Shown: one piece after another, positions 9,470 to 18,905 of the stretch
Layout of the letters: each line of letters starts with the position of its first letter
How positions within the stretch are numbered: position 1 is the first letter of the stretch
Assembly: GCA_027596075.1 (NCBI GenBank)
Contig: JADGJC010000071.1
Location: 116,945-138,140, forward strand
Source of the DNA: Rhizophlyctis rosea
Lineage: Eukaryota > Chytridiomycota > Chytridiomycetes > Rhizophlyctidales > Rhizophlyctidaceae
Direction: 5' to 3'
DNA length: 21,196 nucleotides
Notes under the pieces: generated by a model
Told to the model about the DNA's origin: nothing
Seen by the model: only the letters and a program-made list of their open reading frames with translations
Databases searched by the model: none
Program-made: the position numbers and the translations under genes

Positions 9470-11634
9470 ATGGAGTACGACGACGTACTGACGAATCAGC
9501 CGGTCGTGATTGACAACGTGAGTGTCATAGACCGAAACTACTATCTTGATACTGTATCTTCTTAGAGGGCCGTGTTTGTTTACATGGCAATTCTTATAGG
9601 GCTCGGGTGTCATAAAAGGCGGTTTCGCGGGTGACGACCTACCAAAATGCTTCTTCCCTTCTTTGTATGTGTTCATGGCGGTTTTGAAAGTTCAGCCTTT
9701 CATTTGATGTCTGCCTTGACCCGTCTCGTTTGACGTGACGCAACCTGACTGAACTCCCCATTTTAGCGTTGGTCGCCCAAAACACGTCCGCATAATGGCC
9801 GGTGCAGTAGAAGGTGACACTTTCATCGGCAAAAAGGCGCAAGAACTACGAGGATTGCTGCGTATAAAGTACCCTATGGAACATGGTATCGTCACGGATT
9901 GGGATGATATGGAGAGAATATGGCAGTATATTTATGGGGAGGAGCTAAAGACACTGAGTGAGGAGGTGAGTTTCGGTGGCTGTCGAGGGCTGTTGGTGAT
10001 GTCGTATTCGCACGTGGGCGCTTGATGTGGTCGGGTTTAGACAGTTGAGTCGTTGGCGGGTCAGAACTGGTGGGATGACGATGTTTATGAGGGATGGGTG
10101 TGCGCGGATGTGGATGGACTTCGGGCGGAGGCAACGGGATCCGACTTCATTGAGCTGCACAGTTGAGCGGAATGCCTGGAGCGGATTGGACTGGAGCAGG
10201 GTGGACTGGGTTGAAACGAATCTGAACACCGGATGATATGTGGGCAATGGGGGAGATGACGATGGAAATGCCGGGTTCTGCATGAGAGCGTGATAGAGCA
10301 GTGATGAATTGAATATGAGGGGAGTGGCCTCAATCGCCTGCAGCGACCATGAACTGATCACCTCCTTTAATCTCAATAGCACCCCGTGCTACTAACCGAA
10401 GCACCCCTAAATCCCCGCGCAAACCGCGAACAAGCCGCCCAAATCCTCTTCGAGACATTCAACGTCCCCGCCCTGTTCATGTCCATCCAGGCCGTACTTT
10501 CCCTGTATGTTTTCCTCTTTTGTTTGACATTCTGACAAATTCTTGAACATCAAATTCGTAGATACGCATCAGGTCGCACAACCGGCATAGTCCTCGACTC
10601 CGGCGACGGCGTCACACACGCCGTCCCCGTCTACGAAGGTTTCGCCATGCCTCACGCTATCAGACGAGTGGATATTGCCGGACGGTTCGTGTCTCTCTTT
10701 CCCTTTTCCCCCCTCGCCACTCACTAGGTCTCTTACCTTTTAGCGACGTGACCGAACACCTCCAACTAATTCTCCGCAAAGCGGGACACCACTTCCACAC
10801 GACGGCCGAGAAGGAGGTTGTAAGAATCATGAAAGAGAAGACGTGTTATTTGGCGCTCAACCCGGCAAAGGAGGAGAGTTTGGAAGCGAGTACGAAGTAT
10901 GATAATTTTGTGTTGCCGGATGGGAATGTTATCAAGGTGAGGGTGGAGTATTTTCGTCATTGTCATCGAAGGGACCGCGTTTTAGGATCTTAGGTGTGGA
11001 GTGGCATGGCGGATGCAGTGATATTGTGGGGCTGTTGGGTATGACTTATGCTCATTGTTGGTTTGCCTTTTTTTTTTCGCTACAGTTGGGCCCCGAACGT
11101 TTCCGCGCCCCCGAAATCCTCTTCAACCCGGAAATCGTCGGGCTAGAATACGCCGGTATCCACCAGGTCGTCGTCGACTCCATCAACAAAGCCGACTTGG
11201 ATCTTCGGAAATCTCTGTTTTCCAATGTTGTATTGTCGGGCGGATCGACGCTTTTCAAAGGTCTGTCATGCATTCTTTGTTTAGTATGGTTTTTTTTGGC
11301 TTTGTGTGGTGTCGTGTGTTGACGTTTTCGATGGTTTTTGGTGATAGGATTTGGAGACCGCCTACTAAACGAAGTAAAGAAATTGGCGTTGAAGGATATC
11401 AAGATTAAGATTTCGGCACCGCCTGAGCGGAAATATTCTACGTGGATTGGGGGGAGTATTTTGGCTAGTTTGAGTACGTATCACTTTTGTGTTGGTTTTG
11501 TGGGTCGTGGTGTTGGTTTCAATAACGCTGAATCTTGGATGTTCTTTTCTGCAGACACGTTCAAGAAGATGTGGGTTTCTGCGGAGGAGTATCATGATGA
11601 TCCGGATATTATTCATAAGAAGTTGATGAATTAG
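9470..11634 (+). CDS. arp1: Actin-related protein 1 (centractin), dynactin filament subunit, 377 aa
   Basis: Arp1 polymerises into the short actin-like filament of dynactin, the dynein activator that moves nuclei, vesicles and endosomes on microtubules. Nine exons: 9470-9517, 9600-9664, 9767-9965, 10380-10504, 10562-10684, 10744-10936, 11086-11260, 11348-11473, 11555-11634; all phases close and total 1134 nt. The 377-residue product matches animal Arp1 (about 376) rather than other ARPs. Diagnostic segments: [20 protein letters not shown] (ATP phosphate loop 1), [68 protein letters not shown] (phosphate loop 2), [17 protein letters not shown] and [12 protein letters not shown]. The ATG follows CGTGAACATA. 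Donors vary (GTGAGT, GTATGT, GTTCGT, GTCTGT, GTACGT). Intron 3 (9966-10379, 414 nt) is much longer than the others (57-149 nt). Identity is very secure; exon edges are set by phase and protein conservation. Confidence 0.96.
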
Positions 11635-12283
11635 TTTATGGTGCGGAGAGGGGGTTTGTGGGGAGGGTAGGGTTGTGGTGCCGCAGGCCGGTGGGGACGA
11701 TGAGATATCAGCCAGGCAGTTGGGTTAGAGAGGAGTTGGGTGGGAGGGCCGTGGGGCTCCTTTTTTGTGCTTAGGTAGTGCTTTTTTATTTAGTCCTTAC
11801 CTTACAATTAGATTAAGATTAGTGCCGCGATAAATGTGTACAGAACGAAATATTGAGGGTCGGATGATTCCGACCTGTTTGTAGATAGTTCAAACGGATC
11901 ATTTCGTTGAGTTGGGGGATGCGGCGCTGACGGTCGTTTGTTTGACCTGCCATCGGTGACTCCAAACAACTCTCCTTGGCAAAAAACGCAGCCCGACTCC
12001 CTTCCCGTCTCCACAACATTGATCCGTTTTCTAGCACATTTCGGCATCGTCCCTTTTCATCCGCCACCAGTCTTCACGCTTTACTCATTCCACAAAAACA
12101 ACGCCGGGCTCTCAATCATGAGATGATGATTGATATGGTATTTATTTTCGAACTACATTTATTCGGTGACGGTCTTTTTCTTTGAGCTAAAGTTTGGGCG
12201 GACGATGTTGAAGGGGAAGCCGTTTGCGAAAGGGTACCCTGTTTTGATGAATGATGTTAGTTTGTGGATTGCGTGAAGCTAGA
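11635..12283. other. Convergent 3' region of Arp1 and the complex I-like gene
   Basis: 650 nt hold both 3' ends, with T-rich tracts at about 11758-11800. At 11976-12150 a plus-strand frame has a mitochondrial-presequence-like composition (KNAARLPSRLHNIDPFSST) but no ATG, so I do not call it a gene. A short perfect hairpin lies at 11858-11875. Nothing else was recognised. Confidence 0.45.
11858..11875. terminator. Short hairpin between convergent genes
   Basis: GGTCGGA and TCCGACC form a perfect 7-bp stem with a TGAT loop. It sits about 220 nt after the Arp1 stop and 400 nt after the opposing gene's stop. A role in 3'-end formation is only a guess; the structure itself is visible. Confidence 0.25.
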
Positions 12284-12904
12284 CTACTTGTGGGGCGCAG
12301 AATATAAATTTGTCGGGTTTGTGGAAAACGTACATTCAGGAATAGGTTCGATCCACTCCCGACCTTCCTTTTCGAGTTGTTTTTTCCAGAAGGCGATTGC
12401 TTCGGGGTCCTGTGAGTTGTGTGAGTTTGTTTGGGTTAGGTGGATGGTTGGGGGGTTGGGCGGGTGGGGATGGCAGTGGGGAGTAACGAGTGAAACAAAG
12501 GCTGCGAATACAACCCAAAGACCTACATGGAAATCCCTAGCCCAAAGCATAGACGGAATCCACCTTGTCGGGTATGCGTGGCGGTGCTATATTCAAAAAA
12601 ATCCCTCATCAGCCTTGGACACTTCCCAGATCCCCTCCTCCAAAAAACCATCAGTCATCCCGCCTCTTACTTCAAGCGACGCACTCAATCTCCAAGCACC
12701 GATAACAACACCGGTACGGATAGCGAACATGACCATACGGTCTGCACGGGTGTTGTGGCCCCATGCGTACCAGCGGCCGGACCAGGGGCGCCAGACCCAC
12801 GGGACGTAGTGGTAGTTGCCGCCTCCTCCCTGTAAGAAGATGCGGTTAGTGGTTAGACGGACATGAGAAGGTGGGGATGGTGGGGATGAGGGGTAGGTTA
12901 CCAT
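12284..12904 (-). CDS. Small mitochondrial membrane protein resembling a fungal complex I accessory subunit, 115 aa
   Basis: Four coding exons on the minus strand: 12904-12902 (the ATG alone), 12829-12671, 12586-12527 and 12409-12284; all junctions are phase 0. The product begins MGGGGNYHYVPWVWRPWSGR, then a membrane segment (MVMFAIRTGVVIGAWRL, about residues 33-49), then SLEHRHAYPTRWIPSMLW and a charged tail (FWKKQLEKEGREW) ending SAPHK. A Gly-rich start, a Tyr/Trp/Pro-rich matrix segment, a single helix and an E-R-P-R-IPS-W motif resemble small accessory subunits of fungal NADH:ubiquinone oxidoreductase as I remember them; this is family resemblance, not a search result. Introns of 72, 84 and 117 nt start GTAACC, GTAAGA and GTAGGT and end in ACAG, ATAG and ACAG. 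The usual C-to-G/T codon gradient is clear in exon 2. The gene model is well supported; the exact subunit is not. Confidence 0.7.
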
Positions 12905-15866
12905 TGTGAGCGTTGTTGTTTGGGTGTGGAAAGGTGGGGGATGGCAAGTGGAGGGATGGGAATGGATGGTGAGATTTGTCGGAGAAGGGGAGAGAGTCCG
13001 AGTTGAAGATTCATTGTTGGAAAGATTTGGGACTACAATTTGTGTCATGTGACTTGGATTATGAGGAGAAAGTAAGGCTTCAACGGCTGACAGCGTCACA
13101 ACGCCAGCCGGTTTCTCCGGTTTGGACCCTTCCGTCTCAAACAACTCAAAATTCAGTCAAAATTCAGTCAAATGTGCCGGAGTCATACAGAGAGGATACC
13201 GAGCCGAAATGTTCCATAACAATGGGAGACGACCCTCATAACGAACCCGCGCCTCACCAAAAACCGCAGAAATGCCTTTTAAAAAGTTGAATCCATCAAC
13301 CCATTTCGATGTATCCTATCCATCCCCCCGAAAAGCCCGAAACAAGCTCCAGTTGACGCAACGGTCAACCTGAACCTCGATTTTTCTGAGGTTTGATGAC
13401 CCTTTTTTCTTTCTTTGGGGAAGAACCATGTAATAGCCTCCGTCAATCCCTGCTTGGTTTTTTTCTTGTCTGAGCTCCTCGAATTGTGTTGGATTGGCAC
13501 TTCCGTGTATGTTTTCTCGGTCTGATCGCAGTCTACGGGCCGTGCGTCGCATAACACGTGTTCTCATACTGCAGCCATGCTTTCCGGAGTGCATGTCAGC
13601 CAGGTTGAACGTTCCTGCAACCATTGGCACGTACTTACACTTGACATCCCTTTGCAGCTCTCCATTTCCTCTTTTGTTACTTCTCGTGGAGATTGTGGCC
13701 AAGAGAGATATCACGTACTAATGAAGTCGATTCTGCGAATAGTCGAGATGTTCCCTCAAACGGGAAACAGTGCTCGCAATACCACCTCACTGACCGCCTC
13801 CTCTTACTTTTTTCTCTATCTGGCTGTTACACAACTGTGGTATTGCGCAGCTGGCCTGCTTTTGAATATCTGCACCTCATCATTGCCTTATGCATTCCAA
13901 TTGACGATGTCAATTCCCGGAAAGAATAGAACGAGATGTAAGCTGCAGTTTCATCCTAAGGGGACGGAAGAGCCTAACTCATCGGATGAATATCTTCCTT
14001 CTCGGATCTTCCTTTTCCTCATTCAACAGCAGCGCGACCTGGCTTGAGTTTTGGGTCCTTCAACGTAAAGATCAGAAATCTGAGAGGCCTAGATCAGCCT
14101 TCGCGTTGGGCGTAAGTGAAATATGCAAAAATGGATGCAGGTGTTGCAGACACACCAACATGTATGCTGAGGCAACCACGACAGGCCAGTCCGATGGAGC
14201 GAGGGCTGTCCCATACCCTCATCAAATCGCACACCACCGCAATCCCAAGGTGCGAAGCTAAAACACTTGCCGCCTCCGGCATATCATTTATATTATCCCG
14301 GATCGTCACTACGTCTCTCAGGCCTGGTAGTACTTCTTCTAGACGTTTCCCTTCGGTTCCAGCAAAACGACGTATGCTTCCTTTGTCCGCAACATCCGCT
14401 GCTTACTCCACCATCACGTTAAACATCGGCAAATCCCAACACGCCTGGCCCAACGGCAGCGCTCTGAAATGTATTTTGTCCATCTATCCATTGCCTCTGA
14501 CTATGTATTCTGTGAGAGTGTACGTCGAAAGGGAAAGAAACGAAAGCATCTTTGTTTTTGATGAAGAGGAAAGAGGGCTTGTATGGAACTTGCGATTCCG
14601 ACACCCATCAACGATACTCACGATGAGATTGTTCCACCCCATCCATGGATAGCTATTGAGCGGGGAGACCGTGGTGCGCGCTACTCTGAATTTTGAATGT
14701 TTATGCTGGAGAGGGCATCCGAAGGCAGATGGAGTACAACAGGAAACGGTTGAAATGGATCTGCCAGGTTAGTTTGGATAGATTTACATCAGTTCTGTCA
14801 TGACTGACCGCCATTGAACTAATGGACCCATCGGTAATGGAATGTTTGAAATTCCTGTCACTTCGGTTTTCTTCTGGAGCAAACACACACGCGGCTTTGG
14901 TTTGTGTTGCTGTTTGTCTTTCTTAGCCTGCGCAATCAGAATTTGGACAAAAACGGGTAGGTACGTCGGCAACGCTGGTTACTAACGGGTGAAGCGGAAA
15001 GGTGACATACATGTCAGCGTGGGATTTGCTGCGATATTTGATGTACGGAGTGGAAAGAACCCATCCCAAACGTCAAAAAGAAGGGCCGAATTCATCTTCA
15101 TATATAAGAACAATCAATGAATTCATGATTGGGGTTTTTTTGCGCCTTCGAGTGACATCAGACTCAACAGTCTGATAGGGAAGTGTGCGGACAATGGTTG
15201 GGTATTCGCAGTGTCACTTACAGGAACAAGATGTCTCTCGCCTTAACACTCCCGGCTGCGTGCCAGAAAACCACCATTTTCCAGTCCACAACAAGGGTGG
15301 AGGAAGTCATACACGGTTGCTGAATGGGATGCCAACATGATAATAGCCCAGCAATATGCATATGACCGCATGCATGATCAGCATGAATCTATTCACACTC
15401 CTTTCATCACACTTCATGTTCAAAATTGTTGAGTGACTCCCAATACCTGTGCCCATGAGCAAAAACAGAAATAGAACACCACGCATATTAGGGCGTGTAA
15501 TTCGGAACCTGTCATCATCTACAAGAAACCATGGCATTGCACAACCGTCTCATTCAGAATCAGAGTGCAGTGGATTAGACCGCTGGTGTCAGCGTTGTCA
15601 ATTGGGGCTGATAGAGCGTAGTGGGCGAATCCACCTGTTGGAATCGGATAAAACCTGCAGAGGTGGTTTACGATGGACGAGTTTCTTCAGCATCCCTTTC
15701 GCTTTTGTTCTTTTCCATTACAATCGTCTCAAACATTTTGACCGCCATGTATGGGTTGTAATTTTTCAGGAGATGGGTTGCGGCAGAGGTGGTGTTGACA
15801 TTACCACCACCACTACAACGATTGAAGCCAGTCATACTCATCAGTCTATTCCGTAACCGACAAGAT
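12905..15866. other. Long region without a secure gene
   Basis: Nearly 3 kb follow the start of the complex I-like gene. Open frames of up to about 180 codons occur on both strands and often overlap antisense (for example at 14094-14652), none with the codon gradient of the secure genes. Small items: an 11-bp tandem repeat at 13146-13167, a 33-codon ORF at 13274-13375 (start MPFKKLNPSTHF), and a TAA-interrupted minus-strand frame at 14094-14483. Confidence 0.5.
13146..13167. repeat. 11-bp tandem repeat, two copies plus partial
   Basis: TCAAAATTCAG is repeated twice head to tail and followed by TCAAA of a third unit. It is a simple local duplication upstream of the complex I-like gene, with no known function. 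Confidence 0.7.
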
Positions 15867-16202
15867 TTACATAATCTGTCTCGGGCAGGAGTTCCGCGCT
15901 GTACGGGTCGCTATGTTTATTTTTGTTGAAGATTCTGGTAAAAAGGCGGTGACAGGCGGTGATTGTTTGCTGATGTAATCAACTACGGAGTGGCGTGACC
16001 CTTCTTGCAGCCACCAGCCACAACTGGCACGACTCATCCCCCAATGTCCAAAAATATCACTGCTCCACTTTCCTCCTTCCAATTCCAATTCCTCCCATTT
16101 CGACAATATTAACATAACAAGCCCAACAATAATCTTTACCGTCCCATACCGCTGGAATACACCTATTGAAACATAAACACCTTGCTTACCCACGCTTCTC
16201 AT
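15867..16202 (-). CDS. Weak candidate: hypothetical protein, 111 aa, divergent from the RsfS gene
   Basis: The unspliced minus-strand frame from ATG 16202 to TAA 15867 starts MRSVGKQGVYVSIGVFQRYG, followed by a short hydrophobic stretch (KIIVGLVMLIL) and an acidic/aromatic segment (KWEELELEGGKW). Early codons end mostly in G, T or A, unlike the C-rich 5' ends of the secure genes, and GTAAGC within the first codons could be a donor. It would share a 117-nt spacer with the divergent RsfS gene. No family recognised; it may well be chance. Confidence 0.2.
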   Translation of the reverse strand: MRSVGKQGVYVSIGVFQRYGTVKIIVGLVMLILSKWEELELEGGKWSSDIFGHWGMSRASCGWWLQEGSRHSVVDYISKQSPPVTAFLPESSTKINIATRTARNSCPRQIM

Positions 16203-16319
16203 CTTCGAGAGCGTTGATATATGTAGGTGTATGCGGGTGCTGTCTGCGCCCCCGTGCTCTGGTGCGTCTCACAAACACGGTTTTATTGACCACAACCCTA
16301 CGTCCTCCAGTCAACAGCA
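16203..16319. promoter_or_regulatory. Short upstream region of the RsfS gene, possibly bidirectional
   Basis: 117 nt lie between ATG 16320 (+) and the candidate ATG 16202 (-). The sequence holds ATATATG at about 16218 and becomes C/A-rich toward the RsfS start. It would be bidirectional only if the weak minus-strand ORF is real. Confidence 0.3.
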
Positions 16320-17984
16320 ATGAACTCTCTCAGAATAGCAACAACCCGCACACTAGGGCCACAGTCCACACTCCTGTCACGACTAAGACCCACATACACA
16401 CGACACCTCCACGCAACCCCTATCCACCTCGCCAGAAGAAGCCGCCTACGTCCCTCACACCCGGAACCCGAAACAGAGGGCGACCCAGAACCCTCCGGAG
16501 CCCTGGCCGTCCCCACCAAGAGAGAAATATTCCAAACCCTAGACGAAGCCGTATCAAAAGCCGAAGACCTCCTCTTCGTCAGCAAGCGGAGACGGGACAA
16601 ACTCGCCGCACGCGCAGCACAGAAAAGGGACGAAGAACAGGAATGGGAAATGAGCGGGTCAAGTTCAGATGAGGAAGACTCTCCATCAAGTGGAAGAGAC
16701 TCCACCCGAAAACCCCGACCAGACCCCCGCGGCTTCGCCCCACCCGAACGCAAAGAGGACTCCGCCTACTACACAACATCCGAAGATGACGCATTCCTCA
16801 ACGCCAATAAACTCGTCACGCCCAAACACCAACCCTCCTCCTCCATACCTCCCCTCACACCAACACCCGAAACCCCAGACTCCCTCCTCGACCCAACCCT
16901 CGACGCCCGTCGCGCATCCTCTCAACAAGAAGACGACTGGTACATAAACACAGCCTACAACCTCCCTTCTTCCACCCCGCCACTCCCCCGCTGGATGCGC
17001 ACGGCGTCCGTAGCTGACGCACGAGCGGAAGGGAGGGAAGTGGATGCTACACAACAGAAGACGGGTCCGCTGGAACTTGAGGAGATTGTTGGCGTGTTGA
17101 AGGAGGAGAGGGGAAGGAATTTATGTGTGATTGATATGAGGTCTAAATGCGATTTTACGGATTTTATGGTTATTTGTGAGGGTGTGAGTGCGAAGCAGGT
17201 TTATGCGCTTGTTGATGCTGTTAGAAGGAGGGTAGGTTTGTGTTTTTTCTGTGTTTTTAGATGTGCGGTGGGAGGAGTGGGCGATTTGGGTTAGGTTGGG
17301 TTGTGAGAGTTGGGTTGAGTTGGGTTGAATCGTGAGGGTTTGGGGGGTTGGGTTGGATTGTGTGAATGGTAGATGACTGGGCGTCCGCGGGAAAGAGGTT
17401 GAGGCCGAAGTTATAAGCGGTATATCTACCTGTCTCTCTTTTTTTCCCGGCTAATAACCTTCTAATCTGATTAGGCAAAGTTCAGAATCCCCTACGACAC
17501 ATCGCTGCCGCCTAACGTCCGCGTAGAGGGCGCAGACACGGAGGATTGGATGACGCTGGATACTGGGAAATACATCATTCATGCTTTCACGCCTGAAGCG
17601 AGGGAGAGGTATAATTTGGAGGGGTTGTGGACTGCTATCAAGGTGAGGGAAGGCGGCGCGTGTGCGGTTCTTGTCGGGTGGAATTGTTCTGGGCAGGGGC
17701 AAATAGGGAGCATCGGGGCTCAACTCCAAGCTTGCTTTTTTCTCCCACTGTGGATTTTGCCCCACACTCTGATTGTTCGACTAATGCTTGTTCATTTCGG
17801 ATGACAGGACCCACTCCTGGCACTTACACGACAGCCGGAACTTGCTAATACGCACGGCGGGGCGGAGGAGGAGGCGGCGTTGAGGGCTGCGAGATTGAGT
17901 TGGGGGTCGCATCCAGTGGGGGGGAGGGAGAGGTTGACGAAGAGTGTTGTGCCGAGGGAGGAGGGGGTTGAGGATGGACGGTAG
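16320..17984 (+). CDS. Mitochondrial ribosome-silencing factor, RsfS/Iojap family (MALSU1-like), 418 aa
   Basis: RsfS-family proteins bind uL14 of the large ribosomal subunit, block premature subunit joining and, in mitochondria, assist large-subunit assembly. Three exons (16320-17231, 17475-17642, 17808-17984) join in phase 0. Residues 1-45 form an Arg-rich presequence (MNSLRIATTRTLGPQ, then RHLHATP). Residues about 46-240 are low complexity and probably disordered, with an acidic patch (SGSSSDEEDSP). The RsfS domain covers about 248-358: LELEEIVGVLKEE, NLCVIDMRSKCDFTDFMVI, GVSAKQVYALVDAV, then RVEGADTEDWMTLDTGKYII and RERYNLEGLW, the family's signature order. A charged tail (59 codons including the stop) follows. 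Fungal Atp25 has an N-terminal RsfS-like domain fused to a long C-terminal region; that region is absent here, so this is a standalone RsfS with an unusually long N-terminus. Introns are 243 and 165 nt with CTAAT-like branch sites. Confidence 0.88.
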
Positions 17985-18021
17985 AGAGTGCGGTGGTGTG
18001 GTGTGGGTGAGGGAGGGGGAT

Positions 18022-18077
18022 TGTATTATAGATTTTAGAAATGGAGGGTAGGGGACAGCGCATTGTATATAGAATCA
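18022..18077 (+). repeat. Dispersed repeat copy A, in the RsfS 3' flank
   Basis: TGTATTATAGATTTTAGA plus about 38 further bases ending CATTGTATATAGAATCA, starting 38 nt after the RsfS stop codon. A diverged copy lies at 20332-20386. Confidence 0.6.
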
Positions 18078-18840
18078 TTTTTGGGTATTTATGTTTGTTT
18101 ATTTGGATATAGAATGGGGTGTTCAATTCCCTGGAGGTCGTGTGCTATATGGTACATGGCTGGGATATTGGATGTGACGCGCGTTCCCTTTCTGTCGAGT
18201 TTTGCGCTTACAATGCACTGCTTGGGCATGCTTTTCTTTTTCGACCCGCCGGAAGGGGGGCGACAGGTTTAGGATGTGTTTATGTGTAGAGTTAGCAATT
18301 GGATCAGTCATGGATGTCACCGTAATCTTCATCTCGGAGCACATCTAGCAGATTGAAAGCATCGCACTGCGCATGATCTCCTGCTGCCAATCGATTGTGC
18401 TTTGTGATGGGTGCTTTTTTTTGTACGTTCCCTTCATGCCGCCGTTTTCCCCGTTTGATGCCGTTCCTTCGAAACGCCATTGGTCCAAAGCTGCTTTGAC
18501 CTCGGTGCAATCTAATGAACCGTTGTCGGGAGATCGTCATCGTGATGAGAGTTCCTGAATTCAATACACCAGTCGAGAGTTGTGACTTTCCACTTTTTGG
18601 GACAATTTGAATGGGGATGATTTTCTGTGTATGCGATGGTCTGTGGTACAAAAGAAAGGATCCAGATGGACGCAAAATAATGCCCGTGGGGTGTGGTTGT
18701 AATTCTACCTCAAGGGACTTCGACATATATTCTACTTTAAAACGTGATAAGCACAACACAGCTCCACGCTCATTACAGGCCTGATGCCTTCTACATCATC
18801 AAGGTGGCAAGATCTCGTGTTGGGGCCTTTATTGGGAGTT

Positions 18841-18905
18841 TGAAAAATGAGAGCGCAGGTGCGATTGGCAGGGGCGGTGAAAAATGAGAGTGCAGGTGCG
18901 ATTGG
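18841..18905. repeat. 37-bp tandem duplication (28-bp match)
   Basis: A 28-bp stretch beginning TGAAAAATGAGAG occurs at 18841-18868 and again at 18878-18905 with one C/T difference; the repeat period is 37 bp. It is a recent local duplication in otherwise unremarkable sequence. Confidence 0.85.

Noticed and set aside
10085..10382. Minus-strand ORFs inside Arp1 intron 3
   Set aside because: They are the C-rich complement of a G-rich intron; low-complexity Ser/His/Pro translations without motif.
11976..12185. Presequence-like plus-strand frame between convergent genes
   Set aside because: It has no ATG (starts at TTG) and no upstream exon that supplies one; it probably lies in 3' untranslated sequence.
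12313..12362. tRNA-like element: GTCGGG and CCCGAC flanking a GGTTCGATCC box
   Set aside because: Only about 50 nt long, no D-arm or anticodon stem, and the box lies inside the last exon of the complex I-like gene on the other strand.
13577..14047. 156-codon plus-strand ORF with a hydrophobic stretch
   Set aside because: No codon bias like the secure genes, no family resemblance, and random frames of this size are expected in a region of this length and composition.
14116..14652. 178-codon plus-strand ORF
   Set aside because: Pyrimidine-first codons, no motif, and it overlaps a more protein-like antisense frame.
15307..15537. 76-codon minus-strand ORF with two hydrophobic stretches
   Set aside because: No phase-compatible splice partner was found to link it with the other hydrophobic frame at 15867-16202.
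18304..18759. 151-codon minus-strand ORF with basic middle and acidic end
   Set aside because: Protein-like ending, but no recognisable domain, no C-to-G codon gradient, and another frame over the same bases also looks protein-like; left as undecided, not annotated.
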